From assembly GCA_003868215.1 (NCBI GenBank), contig QWDQ01000043.1:172866-236865 (forward strand): a stretch of DNA of 64,000 nt, in the 5' to 3' direction. A model generated the notes under the pieces. The model was not told the origin of the DNA. It saw only the letters and a list, made by a program, of their open reading frames with translations, and ran no database searches. Origin of the DNA: Pseudophaeomoniella oleicola. Taxonomy: Eukaryota > Ascomycota > Eurotiomycetes > Phaeomoniellales > Phaeomoniellaceae. This document shows, one piece after another, positions 12,153-24,400 of the stretch. The position numbers and the translations under genes were made by a program. Positions within the stretch are counted from its first letter, which is position 1, and the number at the start of each line of letters is the position of its first letter.

Positions 12153-13748
12153 ATGGCCAACGACAACATCACCATCCGAAATATTTCATCCATTCCCCTG
12201 CGGTTGAAACTTGTGGAACGTTTCCATTCGCCGCCAGCGTCTGCCGATCCTATTGCCAATATCACCTCCACGTTCGCAAATATCACAACGGCAGTTGGCA
12301 TCACGAACAACGTCACTCGGACTCCGGTTGTACCCATAGGAGATGATGCCAAGCCATATACGACTAAGGACTACGATCTCGAGATCCCGCCATTCAAGGT
12401 AGTCCGAACAGATATCAAACCGTTCGAGCATGATGCGAAAGAAAGGATTGCACTCACTTTCGAGACGAACATGGGCGGAAAGCATAAGGTTGGGCAATTC
12501 CGCCGTCTCAATCCATTATAGTTCTGACCTCACACTGTCATAGATGTTTTGTCCTGTGCCCACAACTAGTGGTTCTCACGAATTGACCCCTCTGGGAGCC
12601 AATCCGAAGTATCGGTTCACCGGGATCTATTTACCGAAATCATCATGGGTCACCTTGTTCAGCAGCGCCAATCCCCAGGCATGGATGCGGGAACTGCCTG
12701 ACGAAACTCCTCTTGGTGCCCTCTCAATTCCCGGCACTCACAACTCCCCAACGTATCATCCAGCACCACCGAGCGTCAGATGCCAAGCGGTTTCACCCAA
12801 AGAACAACTCGCAAACGGGGTCCGCTTTTTTGACATCAGAGTCCAGCCCGAAGATGCACAGGATGAGAACAACGATAAGCTCATACTAGTGCATTCGGTC
12901 TTCCCTATTTCCTTGACTGGGAACAAATACTTCCGTGACCTGTACAATGCTATTCTCGACTTTCTAAAGAATAACCCATCAGAGACGCTCATTCTCTCGC
13001 TCAAGCGTGAGGGAACAGGCAATGCCACCGACCAGCACCTTAGCAAACTACTGAAACAGCATTATACAAACCCGCAACAATGGTACACCGAACCAGACGT
13101 TCCAACCTTAGGGAAGGTGCGGGGCCGCATCGTGCTCGTAAGACGATTTAACCTTGATCCCCCGCTGAATGATATTTGGGGCCATGGGAGGGGTTGGGGT
13201 ATCGACTGTTCTGTCTGGGCGGACAATACTCCTGACAGTACATGCGCATCCGGTTGGGCCAGGGTCCAAGACTTTTACAATGTTACGGAGGGAGCCCTAC
13301 TAGATAAGAAGGTAGCGTATGCACGTGCGCTGTGTGAGCACAGCGGGTGTTGTACCTACGAACCAGGTCAAGTCCAAGCACAGGGAGCCCCAAGAACTCC
13401 TCTTTTCATCAATTTCCTGAGCGCTAGCAACTTTTTCAAACTGTCTCAGTGGCCCGGTATGTTATTCTGTTATTAACTTTGAAGCACTGGCCCGTTAACG
13501 AACGCATCAACAAGAGAAAATCGCTGCAAAAATGAATCCTGATATGGTAGAATGGCTGTGCAAGGACCACATGGTTGGAGACAAAGCTGGAGACTGGTCG
13601 ACAGGTGAGGCTCTTACGCAACAGGCCCGATCAATAACTGACTGAATCGACCCAAGGGATCATTGTCACTGACTGGGAAGGCCTCGGAGGCGATTGGGAT
13701 TTGACCAGGGCCATTGTTGGGTACAACTCGAAGCTGATAAAGCAGTGA
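12153..13748 (+). CDS. PI-PLC X-domain-like phosphodiesterase
   Basis: The exons are 12153-12488, 12544-13456, 13515-13604 and 13657-13748, giving 476 residues. The introns are 55, 58 and 52 nt. The total is in frame and the last exons restore the closing motif of the family (TGIIVTDWEGLGGDW). The X-type TIM barrel has both general acid/base histidines: His178 in LSIPGTHNSP and His229 in KLILVHSVF. FFDIRVQP follows the first strand. No Y domain, C2 or EF hand is present, so it resembles the small bacterial-type PI-PLC/PLC-like phosphodiesterases and not the Ca-dependent signalling enzymes. An N-terminal domain (residues 1-130) has the beta-rich look seen in fungal homologues. ATG 12153 has a strong context (aacATGG); an upstream in-frame ATG at 12114 would add 13 residues. 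The substrate is unknown. No secretion signal is seen. Confidence 0.85.
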
Positions 13749-14583
13749 CGAACATCTGGAGGTTTACTGGATGTGGGAATGGAATCGTGGACTGCTTACG
13801 ATCGTCTCGTTTAGTGTCAAACAGATAATGATCGGCGTACGGAGCATTTTGGAAAGGCATGGTGTGTGTCAACGGTTGTAGCCTACTCGAGCCTGAAGTA
13901 CCTGAGTCGACATGCAAGATCCGAGCAATACTTGATGTAGGTATTGACAGGTTGGATCCGTACCGGCTCGCCGGATACATTACTGGTACTTCGAGGTGTA
14001 GATCAATACTAGGCGGCTGTATGGCTATTAAGCAACCCAGCTTGTATTGTTATATCATATTCTAACAGCCTTCGGAAAGATGACCTGAAGTATCCTGTAA
14101 CGAATCTAGCAGGTATTTACATAACCATGACTTGTGGATGCGAGTAATGGAGGTATCTCGATTACGGTATATGTTGGACTCCCCCTGTATAATGACCAAT
14201 ATGCGGCAAAATGACCCGGTACCGGCTAACGTACCAATCCAATCAGAATGGCGGACATCGCGGATTTACATTTCCTCGGATCGCCTCTTAACCAATGCCC
14301 ACAGTGCTCAATGACCTCCGAAGGATAATAAATCATTACCTCAAATGGCCTACTGCTGCTGTCATGTCACGCCAAACGGGGTTCAACGCCTAAGAGGCAT
14401 TCTGCAACTCTTCTTCGACACGGAGGGAGCAGAGCCCCTCGGTGCCATCACGCGCATGCCAATCTTTAGAGTCTGCCAAATACCAATCGCATTACAGTAT
14501 ATCGTTGTCCAAATCGTTTCCCAAATTCGTTTCAAACGAGATTCTAAATCAACTCTGTCACCTTGTCTCTGAAACAAGGATGC
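13749..14583. other. Intergenic
   Basis: Between two plus-strand genes. Only short unrelated open frames; no RNA gene or repeat recognised. Confidence 0.5.
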
Positions 14584-16415
14584 ATGTGCTCGTCTATCAA
14601 GATGCTCGAAATCCTCTCTGTGGACCTGCTGGTTCTCATACTCGAGAATGTATGTGCACCGCTGGCCTGCTTAGCTGCCATATCAGACTGTTGTGCTCAT
14701 GATCCATAGCTACCTGAAGAAGACCTCTCCCGGATAGGACGCGTCTGTCGTCAGCTCTACACTTTTGTCCTTCCTGTGCTGTACAGGACAGTATATTTTC
14801 GGTTACCAGCTAAATCTACAATGGATAAGATCATTCACAAGCTCGAAGTATTTACAGAACCTAGTTTCCAACACTTACGGCATACCCGCCGTGTTGTAGT
14901 TGTTGGATCCTGGTACGATGATGATTATTCAGATCTGGAGCCAGATCTTTCTCATGAACAGATCTTGTCGCCAGCGATCCGGATGTTGAGCATTCTCATC
15001 GATGTTTGTCTAATGAAAATGAGTAATCTCCGAAGCTTCATGTGAGTCTGAGGACTCCTTGAATATAGACGTCGTAACTGACTCTCTTCTCGATCTTCAG
15101 CTGGGATGCTGAAATTCCGCCGACGCAGAAACTAGTTGCGAACCTGGCGTACCAAGATTCCCTGGAAGAAATACAGCTGCGTCTGGGAATCGACCATACT
15201 CCCCATCCGTTATTCTATCCGGTGCTTAACTACCGGCATTATAGTCGACTTACGACGGTCAAGCTGAGTCAAATTAACTCGGTTGATGTTCTGCGAACCA
15301 TTGGCGGACTCTTGGCCTCTCTCCGTTCCTTGAAGCATTTTTATATCGACGTCGATCCAGATTGCGATTTCAAGTTTAGTTCAGCTTTCAAGGGGTTCCC
15401 AAGTAACATGTACCTGTCTTTGCGTACCTTATACGTTGTGGGATTTTCTGATCCTCGCATTGAAAGAGGTGCTTTTTGGACCATGTTCCACTCAAATACT
15501 CTCGAGGACTTGACCCTTATCACAGGAAAGCATATGGAGCGCGAATGCGTTCAAGATTTCTGGAAACGGCCACCATACTTCCAGCATTGCATTAAGCGCC
15601 TGAGTACTAATATCATAGACAGCAGCATCGCGGATTTCATTGTCAACGCAGTTTATCTGGAGGCTCTGATCATTCACTCGTGTAGCTCTTTTGCGCCTGA
15701 GGTAGACTATACAGAGATCATCAATACGATCTCACGCCCAGGTCGTGGGCTTCGATGCCTTGGCATGTATCCCCAGGGGCAGGACGCCAGACAGTTCATG
15801 ATTTCAAGGCCGATGATCCGAGCCATGCGTTCACAGTGCCCTTTTCTATCAGAAGCAGCTTTTGGTCTGGATACACAAGATTTCGTAAGTATAGGTCCAT
15901 CGCTCGCTGTTCCATTTACTGGTGTCGTATACTAATCACACTTGCTCCAGTCTGTCATTGATGAAGTCTTCGATATTAAGCACCTACGTATTCTTCACAT
16001 CTACCCTACTTTCATGGACCCCGATTATGAAGGCGACCAAATAATAAATCCAAGACAACCTCACAAGAACAAAAACAACAAAAGGGGCAGTCCTCATAGC
16101 CATGCTTACTTGAGCAAAACCCGCAACGGCAACCGTCCCCTTCACCCCAACAAGGCTCAAGCAGAGTCTGTGGTGACCAACGACTACATGGATCCGAGGG
16201 ACGAACCGATGCGAGAACTCGAGCAGTGGGTCCTTCGCCACCTCGCCAAAGGACACGCACCCGGCCTCATGATCGTCGCTTTCGACGAGGCAACTCCCTA
16301 CCTCGTCCAAAGGCATCCGCTACGCCTCGAAAAGCTGTCGTGGCTGGTGGCCGCCGTTGCCGCCACCCAACTCTTCAAGACCCCGTTTCTCGATTGGGCG
16401 TCTCGAAATTCATGA
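14584..16415 (+). CDS. F-box protein with leucine-rich-like C-terminal region
   Basis: The exons are 14584-14649, 14710-15041, 15101-15884 and 15951-16415, giving 548 residues. The introns are 60, 59 and 66 nt, all GT-AG, and the sum is in frame. The N-terminal F-box appears only after joining exons 1 and 2: MLEILSVDLLVLILEN then LPEEDLSRIGRVCRQLY, followed by VLPVLYRTVYFRLP. The rest has scattered leucine-rich-repeat-like segments (LRTIGGLLASLRSLKHFYID, LRTLYVVGF, LEDLTLITGKH, LEALIIHS, LRILHIYP). F-box proteins recruit substrates to SCF ubiquitin ligases through Skp1, and the C-terminal part would bind the target, which is unknown. A poorly conserved Lys/Asn/Arg-rich insert lies near residues 430-480. 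The start could also be the second Met of exon 1. Confidence 0.8.
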
Positions 16416-17436
16416 CGGCAGAATTTACCTGTAGAGAAAAGAAAGGAAACTCCTCCAATGACACAGGCGGACGTTTGATCACTGTACGCACAGCCTCCGT
16501 AGTCTCTCAATAGACTCTAGTTATCTATGAATACTTCTTTCCCTGCTATTGTTTTGCTGCTGCTGCTCCTTCTTGGCAATGATCAAGTGCAGATGATAAG
16601 AATCGCACGGCTTACTCCCCTAGCTACAACTGATCGTAGTCTATTCTTCGAGAAGTAGGTAGTATCAACCTGTTATAATGGTCACTAGGGCATGGGACGG
16701 TTATGCTTAGGAGGAGGCGAGAAAGGTAATGCAACCTCGACAACTTCTGTTCGATCCCATGTGTATTAACAACGCATTACAAGTCCTGATGCCCACCCTC
16801 CTTCCTGTACCGACGCTTTGGTCGGATACTGATATACTCCTGCCGTACAGAATCGCATGTCTTCATCGCTCAAGCCCCCTCGTCACCGAAAAAAAGCGTC
16901 ATGTCATAGACAATAGAACCCACACATGAACAGACGGGCCAGCCCGTTATTTCAGAAGTCACATAAAACACAAGGTCGAAGCGAAAAAGGATAGGAGGCA
17001 GAACGGGAGGGGCATATGGCTCGCATCTTGAAACATTGGCCGTGAAAACACATCATCTCCAGGAGTGCCTCGAGAACGCGGTGGACAGCAACGATGATTG
17101 TACACAATTCCAAGCTTCTCTTTTCCTAAAAGGGCCGTCATATATAAATTTTTTTAGTCAATGGCTTCGTGAAATTGTCGTAATGCATTCGAAAAGAAGT
17201 TGGAGGGCCTAACCATAAAAATTGTATCCGTGGTCGTATCAGTGGGCTTCACTGACTTAGTCAACCCCGGATGTAGTTGATATTGGTAGGGAAATGCTTA
17301 GCTGAGCGTGACTGTGAAAATTGTAGGCCAATAATTGTGAAGTCGTCGGGCTGACTGAAGCACGTATGGTCTTTTCAGGGAAGTTATGCGATTCCATTCC
17401 GTTGGAACCGCAAAGTATTGTTGTCGATGTTACGTA
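16416..17436. other. Intergenic, convergent
   Basis: The 3' flanks of the F-box gene and of the zinc-cluster factor. No gene or structured repeat is seen. Confidence 0.5.
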
Positions 17437-19287
17437 TCATTGACCGTCGATCAACCTAATGGTTCCTTCCAAATTGTTCGGTTCGGCAAGCTCTGGGAAT
17501 GTTCGCAATATGCTTCTACCGATAGACCAATTCTCTAATCGACTAACATGTTCCTCAAAGGCTTTCGTTAATTTCACTCGGTTCGTCACTGGGTCTTGGT
17601 ATATCGCAGTGTCCATCGAACTCGGCCAGTTGACGCTGAGCCCAGCAGCCGGAAACGCGGTCAGCCAGTCTCGGAGGCGTTTGGTAAGTATCTCGCGGAA
17701 TATTGGGATGACAACAAAATCGACTGCGCAGTGATGTGGGACAACCCTCTGTACCGGTAGAGGTTTCGCAATTGCGGGTATGATATCGTATTGTTCTTTT
17801 AATGGTAGAATTGACCAGCGCATAATGTAGGTGGCGCTCCAGATATGAGCAAAACGAACATATATATCCCAGTCTTCGAAACTGCGCCAGCTCTAAGATT
17901 TACTCAGGTCAGCAATGATTTGAGCATTAGCAGCTAGAAGATCTGAAGTCAGAAGAGAAGATGGCTTTACCTCGCTAGCCCAATTCGAGACAGTGAAGCC
18001 ATCGGTTTCATTGCGACTGCGCATCAGGAGTGTAACATCTACACCGTCGGGCCCTAAAACATCTAACGGAGGATTACCATCGGCGATATACAGCCTCGCT
18101 GCTTTCCTGTAGTCCGAGCTGACCCGACTCAGAGGTGAATTTTCTGGCTGGCATGCTGATTGTACAAAGTGAAGGGGTACCTGAGACTGCTGGAACGCGT
18201 AAGTGATCTTCTCTGATCCGGGCTGAAAATTCGGGTACGCGGCGAGGACTTCCATATGTTGTGTGCCTGTCGCATCGCTTTGTCCATCTTCTCTCAACAC
18301 TGTGTCGGCAAGTGACATAGGCGGGTCTGTCTCATCTAGCGAGAGTACTCGCAATACCGGATGCCAAAAGAGGCGGTCCTCATCCCCTATGGAAGGTTGG
18401 ACAATGCTATGATGATCTGCGATCCCTGAAGCTAGGACTGTGTTTGGCCAATGGGGACCGAGATGCGACAGGGAATGGGTTGATGCGTTCAGCCGATGCC
18501 CTAGCTCTATAGAAGCGTCAACGGCGGTGTCATACAAAAGCGCATCTACTCGGGGCTCTTGTCCCTCAAAATAACGGCACCATCGTTCATATGTCCTGCC
18601 TATTGCCATTTCCGAATTTCTACTGCTCTGACCAGAATTGGAACGGTCCACGCTTTCGGAAGAAAGGGCACTCTCTGGATATACTGGGGAGCTCGGTGTC
18701 GATATCGATGTGGAGTCTTTGGTGCTAGCATCATCTTCTGGGCCTTCCCATACGCGCCATGATGAAACTAATGCATTCAGCAATTCGTCAATGTAGGAAG
18801 AAGTCCCATCTTGTTGTCTCCGAATGTTGCTTGTGGTCCTTCGAAGACGAGGCGCCAGTGTATCTGCAGCTTCGCCTTTGCGAATTGATAGGACAAGATC
18901 TTCCGCGTCCTGCAATTGGCCGTACCGGATCGTTTCTAGGATGGAGAGAAGGATGTCTTTTTGGGTGTCGGCTTGCTCGGCCAGTTTTTTGGCAGAGAGC
19001 TTGCGACGTTGGTCGAGAGATGCATCGATGATGCATTCTGTTCCGCTGGTACGACACGCCAGGCATGGGCCCGGACGACCAACGCACTGTTTGTTATATG
19101 AACAAGAGGAAAACGAAGGGGCTGAACCACATACCCTACTTTTACGTCGCTTACAGGCCTCACATGCGGTTGATGTCCGTGATCCTCCTTCCCTTTTACC
19201 TAGCTGAGGCGCTGGGGCTTTGGGGGGGTTCATCGAAAAATTGGGAGCCGGCAGCAGCAATCGCTGCTTTTCGTCACTCATCGACAC
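17437..19287 (-). CDS. Zn2Cys6 transcription factor with a DUF3425-like C-terminal region
   Basis: The exons are 19287-19135, 19086-17971 and 17892-17437, giving 574 residues. Splicing the 48-nt first intron joins Arg51 to Cys52 and creates a textbook zinc cluster: C42-x2-C45-x6-C52-x6-C59-x2-C62-x6-C69. The second intron (78 nt, gtaaag...ctgac...ttag) removes a stop codon and joins WASE to SWRSFEDWD. The C-terminal part (SWRSFEDWDIYVRF, QRVVPHHCAVDFVVIPIFREIL, NWSIGRSILRTFPELA) resembles the DUF3425 region that often follows bZIP or zinc-cluster DNA-binding domains in fungi. A coiled-coil-like stretch (LDQRRKLSAKKLAEQADTQ) follows the cluster. It should bind CGG-type half sites in the nucleus. 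Target genes cannot be inferred from the sequence, and the neighbours are not an obvious biosynthetic set. Confidence 0.87.
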
Positions 19288-20506
19288 GCATGCAACTGTT
19301 AGCTGAAATGGGAAATGTTTGGTAGGTATTCAGAGATAGTTAGGAGGTTTCTTATGCTGGTACGTTTTCTACACTAGGAGCTGTGCTTTGTTGCATGATC
19401 CGGGTCTCATAAGCGGTCGCCCCTGCTCTTGGGAAGCCTGTTTAGTTGTGCAAGCTAATGTACTGCGTAGCGGAAGACATACCCTGCGCCTAGTGATACG
19501 CTCGAGAGTAGCTTCCCAACAAGTGGGGAGGGCATCGCTCACGGTGATGGCTGCAGTATGGAAGACGATCCTCTGAGATCAGTTTCGAAACAAGACATAT
19601 GTGTGCCGAGTTGCAACCCAGCAAAGGACCAGGTGGGAGACAGAGAGGACGCTCAGAGGCGATGCTGTGGCTGATAAACCCCAGTCTACAAGCGATATCC
19701 CAATGTGACAACAAGTGTGTATCGTGCGGAGGAAAGAGATGGGAGATGAGGGTCTGAGAAGGCTGGAGGTTGCTACAACTTGCAAGTATCCAGTGTGAGG
19801 TACATGAGGTACGTACTACGTAGGTAGTGAGGAATCCCTTTGTGGGAAGGAGCCATTTGTAGATACAGATGAAATACGGTATGGTATGTAAGGTTCAGTA
19901 CATTTCCCAGATACACAAATCTATCGAATATCTCCTTGCCTGTCCATGTTCATCGAGGAAATTGGTCGCTCTTCTTCCCATGCGAAAAGCCCTCCTACGT
20001 TCACGGAGCCCTGCGCCTGTCATTTCTTGCACAAGCGCATGCCGGGATTAACCAAGGTAGGTCCCGTCTTTAAATTAGAGTAGCCTAGAACATGGTGACC
20101 ATTGCGCGCCAAAAGACCATAGTACTGGGCTGATAGTTAGTAGATGACGGTTGGGGGGGCGGGACATCACCTAAAGGTATCTCCTTAAGGTGGATAGGTA
20201 GACGGTGCTTTGGGGGGAGATAGAAGCCTTATCTCATGCATGATTTACTAGATCGGCGGAACTATCATCCTGCTGCCAGATACCTCGGTAGGTATATACT
20301 AGGTACCTATCGCAGACGTTGGAGGACAAACGACAGAATCAGCAGCCGGCTAACCAACTCGTCTTTCAGATAGGACATCGATGCAAGAGGTTTGGATGGT
20401 CGAACTCAGTAGGTAGACAGACTCATGGGCATCTGTTCGCAGAGGGAAAATTGGTTTTCAGGCTGGAAATTTTGTGTCTTCAATGCTTACCTGAATCATA
20501 AGTGTC

Positions 20507-20518
20507 TACTACGTAGTA
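20507..20518. repeat. TACTACGTAGTA perfect palindrome (copy 1 of 5)
   Basis: An exact 12-bp palindrome in non-coding DNA, followed directly by a second overlapping TACGTAGGTA word. The same 12-mer occurs four more times in the window, always between genes. Confidence 0.95.
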
Positions 20519-21016
20519 CGTAGGTAAGGTATGTAGTTTAGGCGGATATTTTAGTGCAGTATTCGTATATTACCGGATTACTTCACCGGGGTGATAGGAA
20601 GACTTCTATTGGCGAATCGTTTATCCTTACGTGTATCAGTAAGATATTGCGGAAATCTCAGTTCCGCTTATCACACGGAGTTATGTCATGTAATTAATTG
20701 ATTTTCTTTCATAAAGTGACGACTTGATACCACTGCCCTTTCCCGGCTTGGTAAGCGGCCAATTGCCATGATCGCCATCACTGTCTCCCGTCAATCGATC
20801 ACGTGGGATCAATGCTATGGTGTGACTTCAACAACCAACTTGAATACCCGCAATACATAATCCATATCGCAGACAAATCATATCTTCTGAGTGTTGCATG
20901 CCACAATATCACATCGGTAGTTATCAGTCTTCTGCTCTCTAAGACCTCCAGTGTAAGGGCAATAGCGATAGGTGCCCAAACAGAAAAGAGAGAAGAGCTG
21001 GTGCGGTACCTCAGCT

Positions 21017-21035
21017 CCCCCCCCCCCCCCCCCCC
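21017..21035. repeat. Homopolymer run of 19 C
   Basis: An uninterrupted C tract in intergenic DNA. Its exact length may be unreliable in the assembly. Confidence 0.9.
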
Positions 21036-21482
21036 AATCTCCGTGCTACTGATGCTGTAACACAATAGGATGACGTCTATGTCGGGTAGGTCGCTCGTTT
21101 GGATATGTATCTAATCTTCATTTGTTTACAGACGACGACGATGACAAGCTCCCCCTCGAGGTACGTATATGGAAGGTAGGTAAGTAAGTAAAGATACACA
21201 CTATGTATATGGGTAAGATAGAGTATGACCGTCCCAGTTTCTCAGTGTTGTTTTTGCAAGGTTACCTAACATATGTTAAGGGAGCCTTCCTGTCCTAGGT
21301 AAGGTGGGTTGATCCGGAAATATTATACCATAATGCACTTGTAAGATGAGAGACTTTTGAGTCCCCATGCGCTGCACTTCATATATTCCTGTCCCAAGCA
21401 AGAAAATCAATCTGTCCTGCAGATGACTTGTTCGTGAACCCTGATATATGACACCCGAACGCTAACACGATTCCACGATATT

Positions 21483-24400
21483 TCAGACTTCCGTTTCAAT
21501 CCCGGGTTTCCGTTCGCTGTGCTTGAATGTTTCGACCGCGCCATCCTTTGTATGCTCGACCTTTGTCTTGGCCCAATCGAGGCTCCTCACGGTCTTCCAT
21601 TGCATCAACCCCCGATGCCTTCGATGCAACTGCTTCCGATGCTTCTTGTAGTCTCGTATCTCATCGAGTGGCCCGCGAGAACCCTCAGATGATGTATCCT
21701 GATTTCCGTTGATGGCACGGTTGGCCGTTTTCTTGATTGATGAACGAAGCGATGTTGTTGACGTAGATGGATGATCTCGAGGTCCGGAATCATCATTTTC
21801 GTCGGACTCAGAAGAGGGAGTTGGTAGCTCTGTGTCCGTACCACTTGACGATTTCGAAAGGTCAGATGAGCCGTCGTTGGCCGCCGCATAGGAACTTGTG
21901 TCGTTGTCGGAATTAGTATCAACGCTGTTGATCTCGTCCACTGTGTCCAGGGCTTCCATGATATCCTGAAGATCCGCTTGTTTGTTATTAGTCGAGGCTT
22001 TGTGATATCCACTTAAACCTCTCCAGAATTTTAATGTCAGTTCAAGCTCGCCCAAAGGCTTCTGGCCCTTCTTATCAAAGTCACAGCAACTCTTTCCACG
22101 CTTCATATCTACCTTATTAGACCATACTGGCAGCCTAACTGTCTTTTCTTCCTCATCGGGGATGTCTTTTAGCCAGAATACCCCCCAGGCAGGTGTACTG
22201 TCCGGGCCAAGAGATGCTTTCCTGAATTCTATCAGAAGAGCATTGCTGTATCTGTTCTTGACTGCTAAACACAGACTTCTCCGCCCTCGCTTGGGTTTCC
22301 ACCCCTCAGAGTCCTTCGTATGATGCATTTTCCCATGAGCAGCCGGGTTGCTAAGTCGTAGCCTCAATTGCCGCAGATCAGATGATAAATCCACAGGCTT
22401 AATTCCGGACTTAATCTCAAGTGTGCCATACTCCCATCCAAGCAATTCCTGAGAGAGCTGTAACTTGGTTGAGCGGAATACCAGACTGACACGGGCTCGG
22501 CCGTAGCCAATCCCACCGGCTAATGGGAACGAGTCCATCATTTGAGAACGATCCTTGAAAATTTTTGCCAGTGGTAGGTACACTATTCCAAGCAGAGGGT
22601 CATTCTCATGCACACGGGAATCCTTGACAGTGATTATCAGCTCTGACGTTCTCCAATCCCTGATATATCTCTCGGTGCCAGCGTTGAAGTAAGGTTTTGC
22701 GTTCTTCGGCTTCGTACGTGTCCTGTATATCTTGGAATGATTCAAGATAATCATACAGTATGCTGAAGGAAGGTCGTCAGAGTCTTCCTCTTCTGGGTCG
22801 GATTCATCTTCGCCGCCTCCTTTAGGACGGTCTTTCTTGATCTGCTCAAGCTCGAGACCAGTAATCTGATGAACCTGAATCGAAAGAATCCCACTGGGGT
22901 AATCGTCGGGGGGGCGTGATGAGATGATCAGGTTGTCTTCACGCTCGTTGTAATCTTGTGCTTTTTGCTGGGAAATTTCCTTCGTCTCATCACGTGCCGT
23001 CGCTTCTCTCAGCTTCGATTCTGCCTTTTTGGAGACGTCTTTCTTCAAGTCATCTACGCTACGGATATCAGGTTCCGCACTTTGATTGGCCAATTGCTCA
23101 GGAGTGATCCTCGTTTTCGCGAAGTAGCCGACACCCCATTCCAGCGAACCCGGCATCAGCTCCCCCTGCTTTTCTCCCTTTAACCGGTCAGTGCGATCCA
23201 TGATCCGGCCGTTTGTCTCTTCTTTGCTCATAAGCTCTTTCAAGCCCAATTCGACTCTACCAAGATCATCGTCCGCAGTCGACCTATCTGAATCCCACAG
23301 CTGAATACGCAATATTTCTTCGGCGTTGAGCTCCTCGGGGCCAACCAACACATATGCCCATTCGTCCCACCATGGTTCCATCTCACTGAAGATGATCCTG
23401 GTTGAGAACATGGGTTTCCCAAACTTGGCCCACGATACTGTGCAGTATGGATCAGCTGACCCATCTTTGAGCGGCCCCAAGCTATTGTCTCCTTCTTTGA
23501 AGTCATAAGCTCTCTTGATCCGGACCGCAACAATACCGCGTGAAAGAGTGTCCTTTTTGAAATCATCGCCGGCCAGCATTTGCTTAAGATCGAGGGTCAA
23601 ACTCTTGGGCGCAACGTATTCCGCGAGGGCAGCGTCAATGGAAGACTGGACAAAGGTCGAGATCAATGGAAGGTCCATGACGTTTAGGTTGTGTCTGCTC
23701 AATGGGACACACGAGAGGTCGGCCTTGGGCTGACCAAGAAATGTCATAGTTGCAAGTGCGAAAAAGGGTGGGTCAGGTGTAAGCTGCAGCCGTAACCGCA
23801 TGGTCCCAACGATCCCACGCATCTCCACCCAGACAGGTAACGCAATGCTACCTGGCAAGAAGAAACGTATCAAAAGATGCGCATTGTTAGCTTTGGCCTT
23901 CAATGACCTTGAGGTTGCCGTTGCCCTGTAAGCAAACGCAACCTCAACGTTGATAAAATCCCCCTGCTCTGCTTCCATGCCAGCCGCAATATTCTCTTGG
24001 TCCTGTTCAGTGGCTTTGTTTTCATTCGAGGGATGGTTATCTTTCTGTTCATTTTTACCGTCGCGGTTCTCGTCATCATCATCATCGTAGCGTTCAATCT
24101 GCCCTTGCCCTGGGTCGACTCTATCGCTACACTCTTGGCTGTCGGGAGATTCTAATTTTCCATCTTGCCCTACGCTTCGCGCTGCAGCACCTGTTGGGAG
24201 CCATCTGATACCAAGGATTCTAAGTGACTCGCTTCCTTGGCCAAGGTCATCAACACTGACCATACGTACCATTCTTGGGAGCGACGCTTGCATAGTATCC
24301 TCCAATGTGTCTCCAAGGCTGGTGAATAGGTCCGGGTTTATCAAAGGCCAGATCGAAGCCAATAACATATTAAGCCATTGCGTAGACTCGGGTAGTGCTG

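Larger units (their letters stand above)
19288..21482. other. Long intergenic region with repeats
   Basis: Holds the promoter of the zinc-cluster gene and the 3' flank of the Mug190-like gene. It includes one exact TACTACGTAGTA palindrome and one near copy (TACTACGTAGGT, 19814), many TAGGTA/GTAAGG words, and a 19-base C run. No gene recognised. Confidence 0.5.

Noticed and set aside
21131-21148. GACGACGACGATGACAAG, which would code DDDDK (enterokinase-type site)
   Set aside because: It is in intergenic DNA with no supported reading frame. A short GAC repeat explains it.
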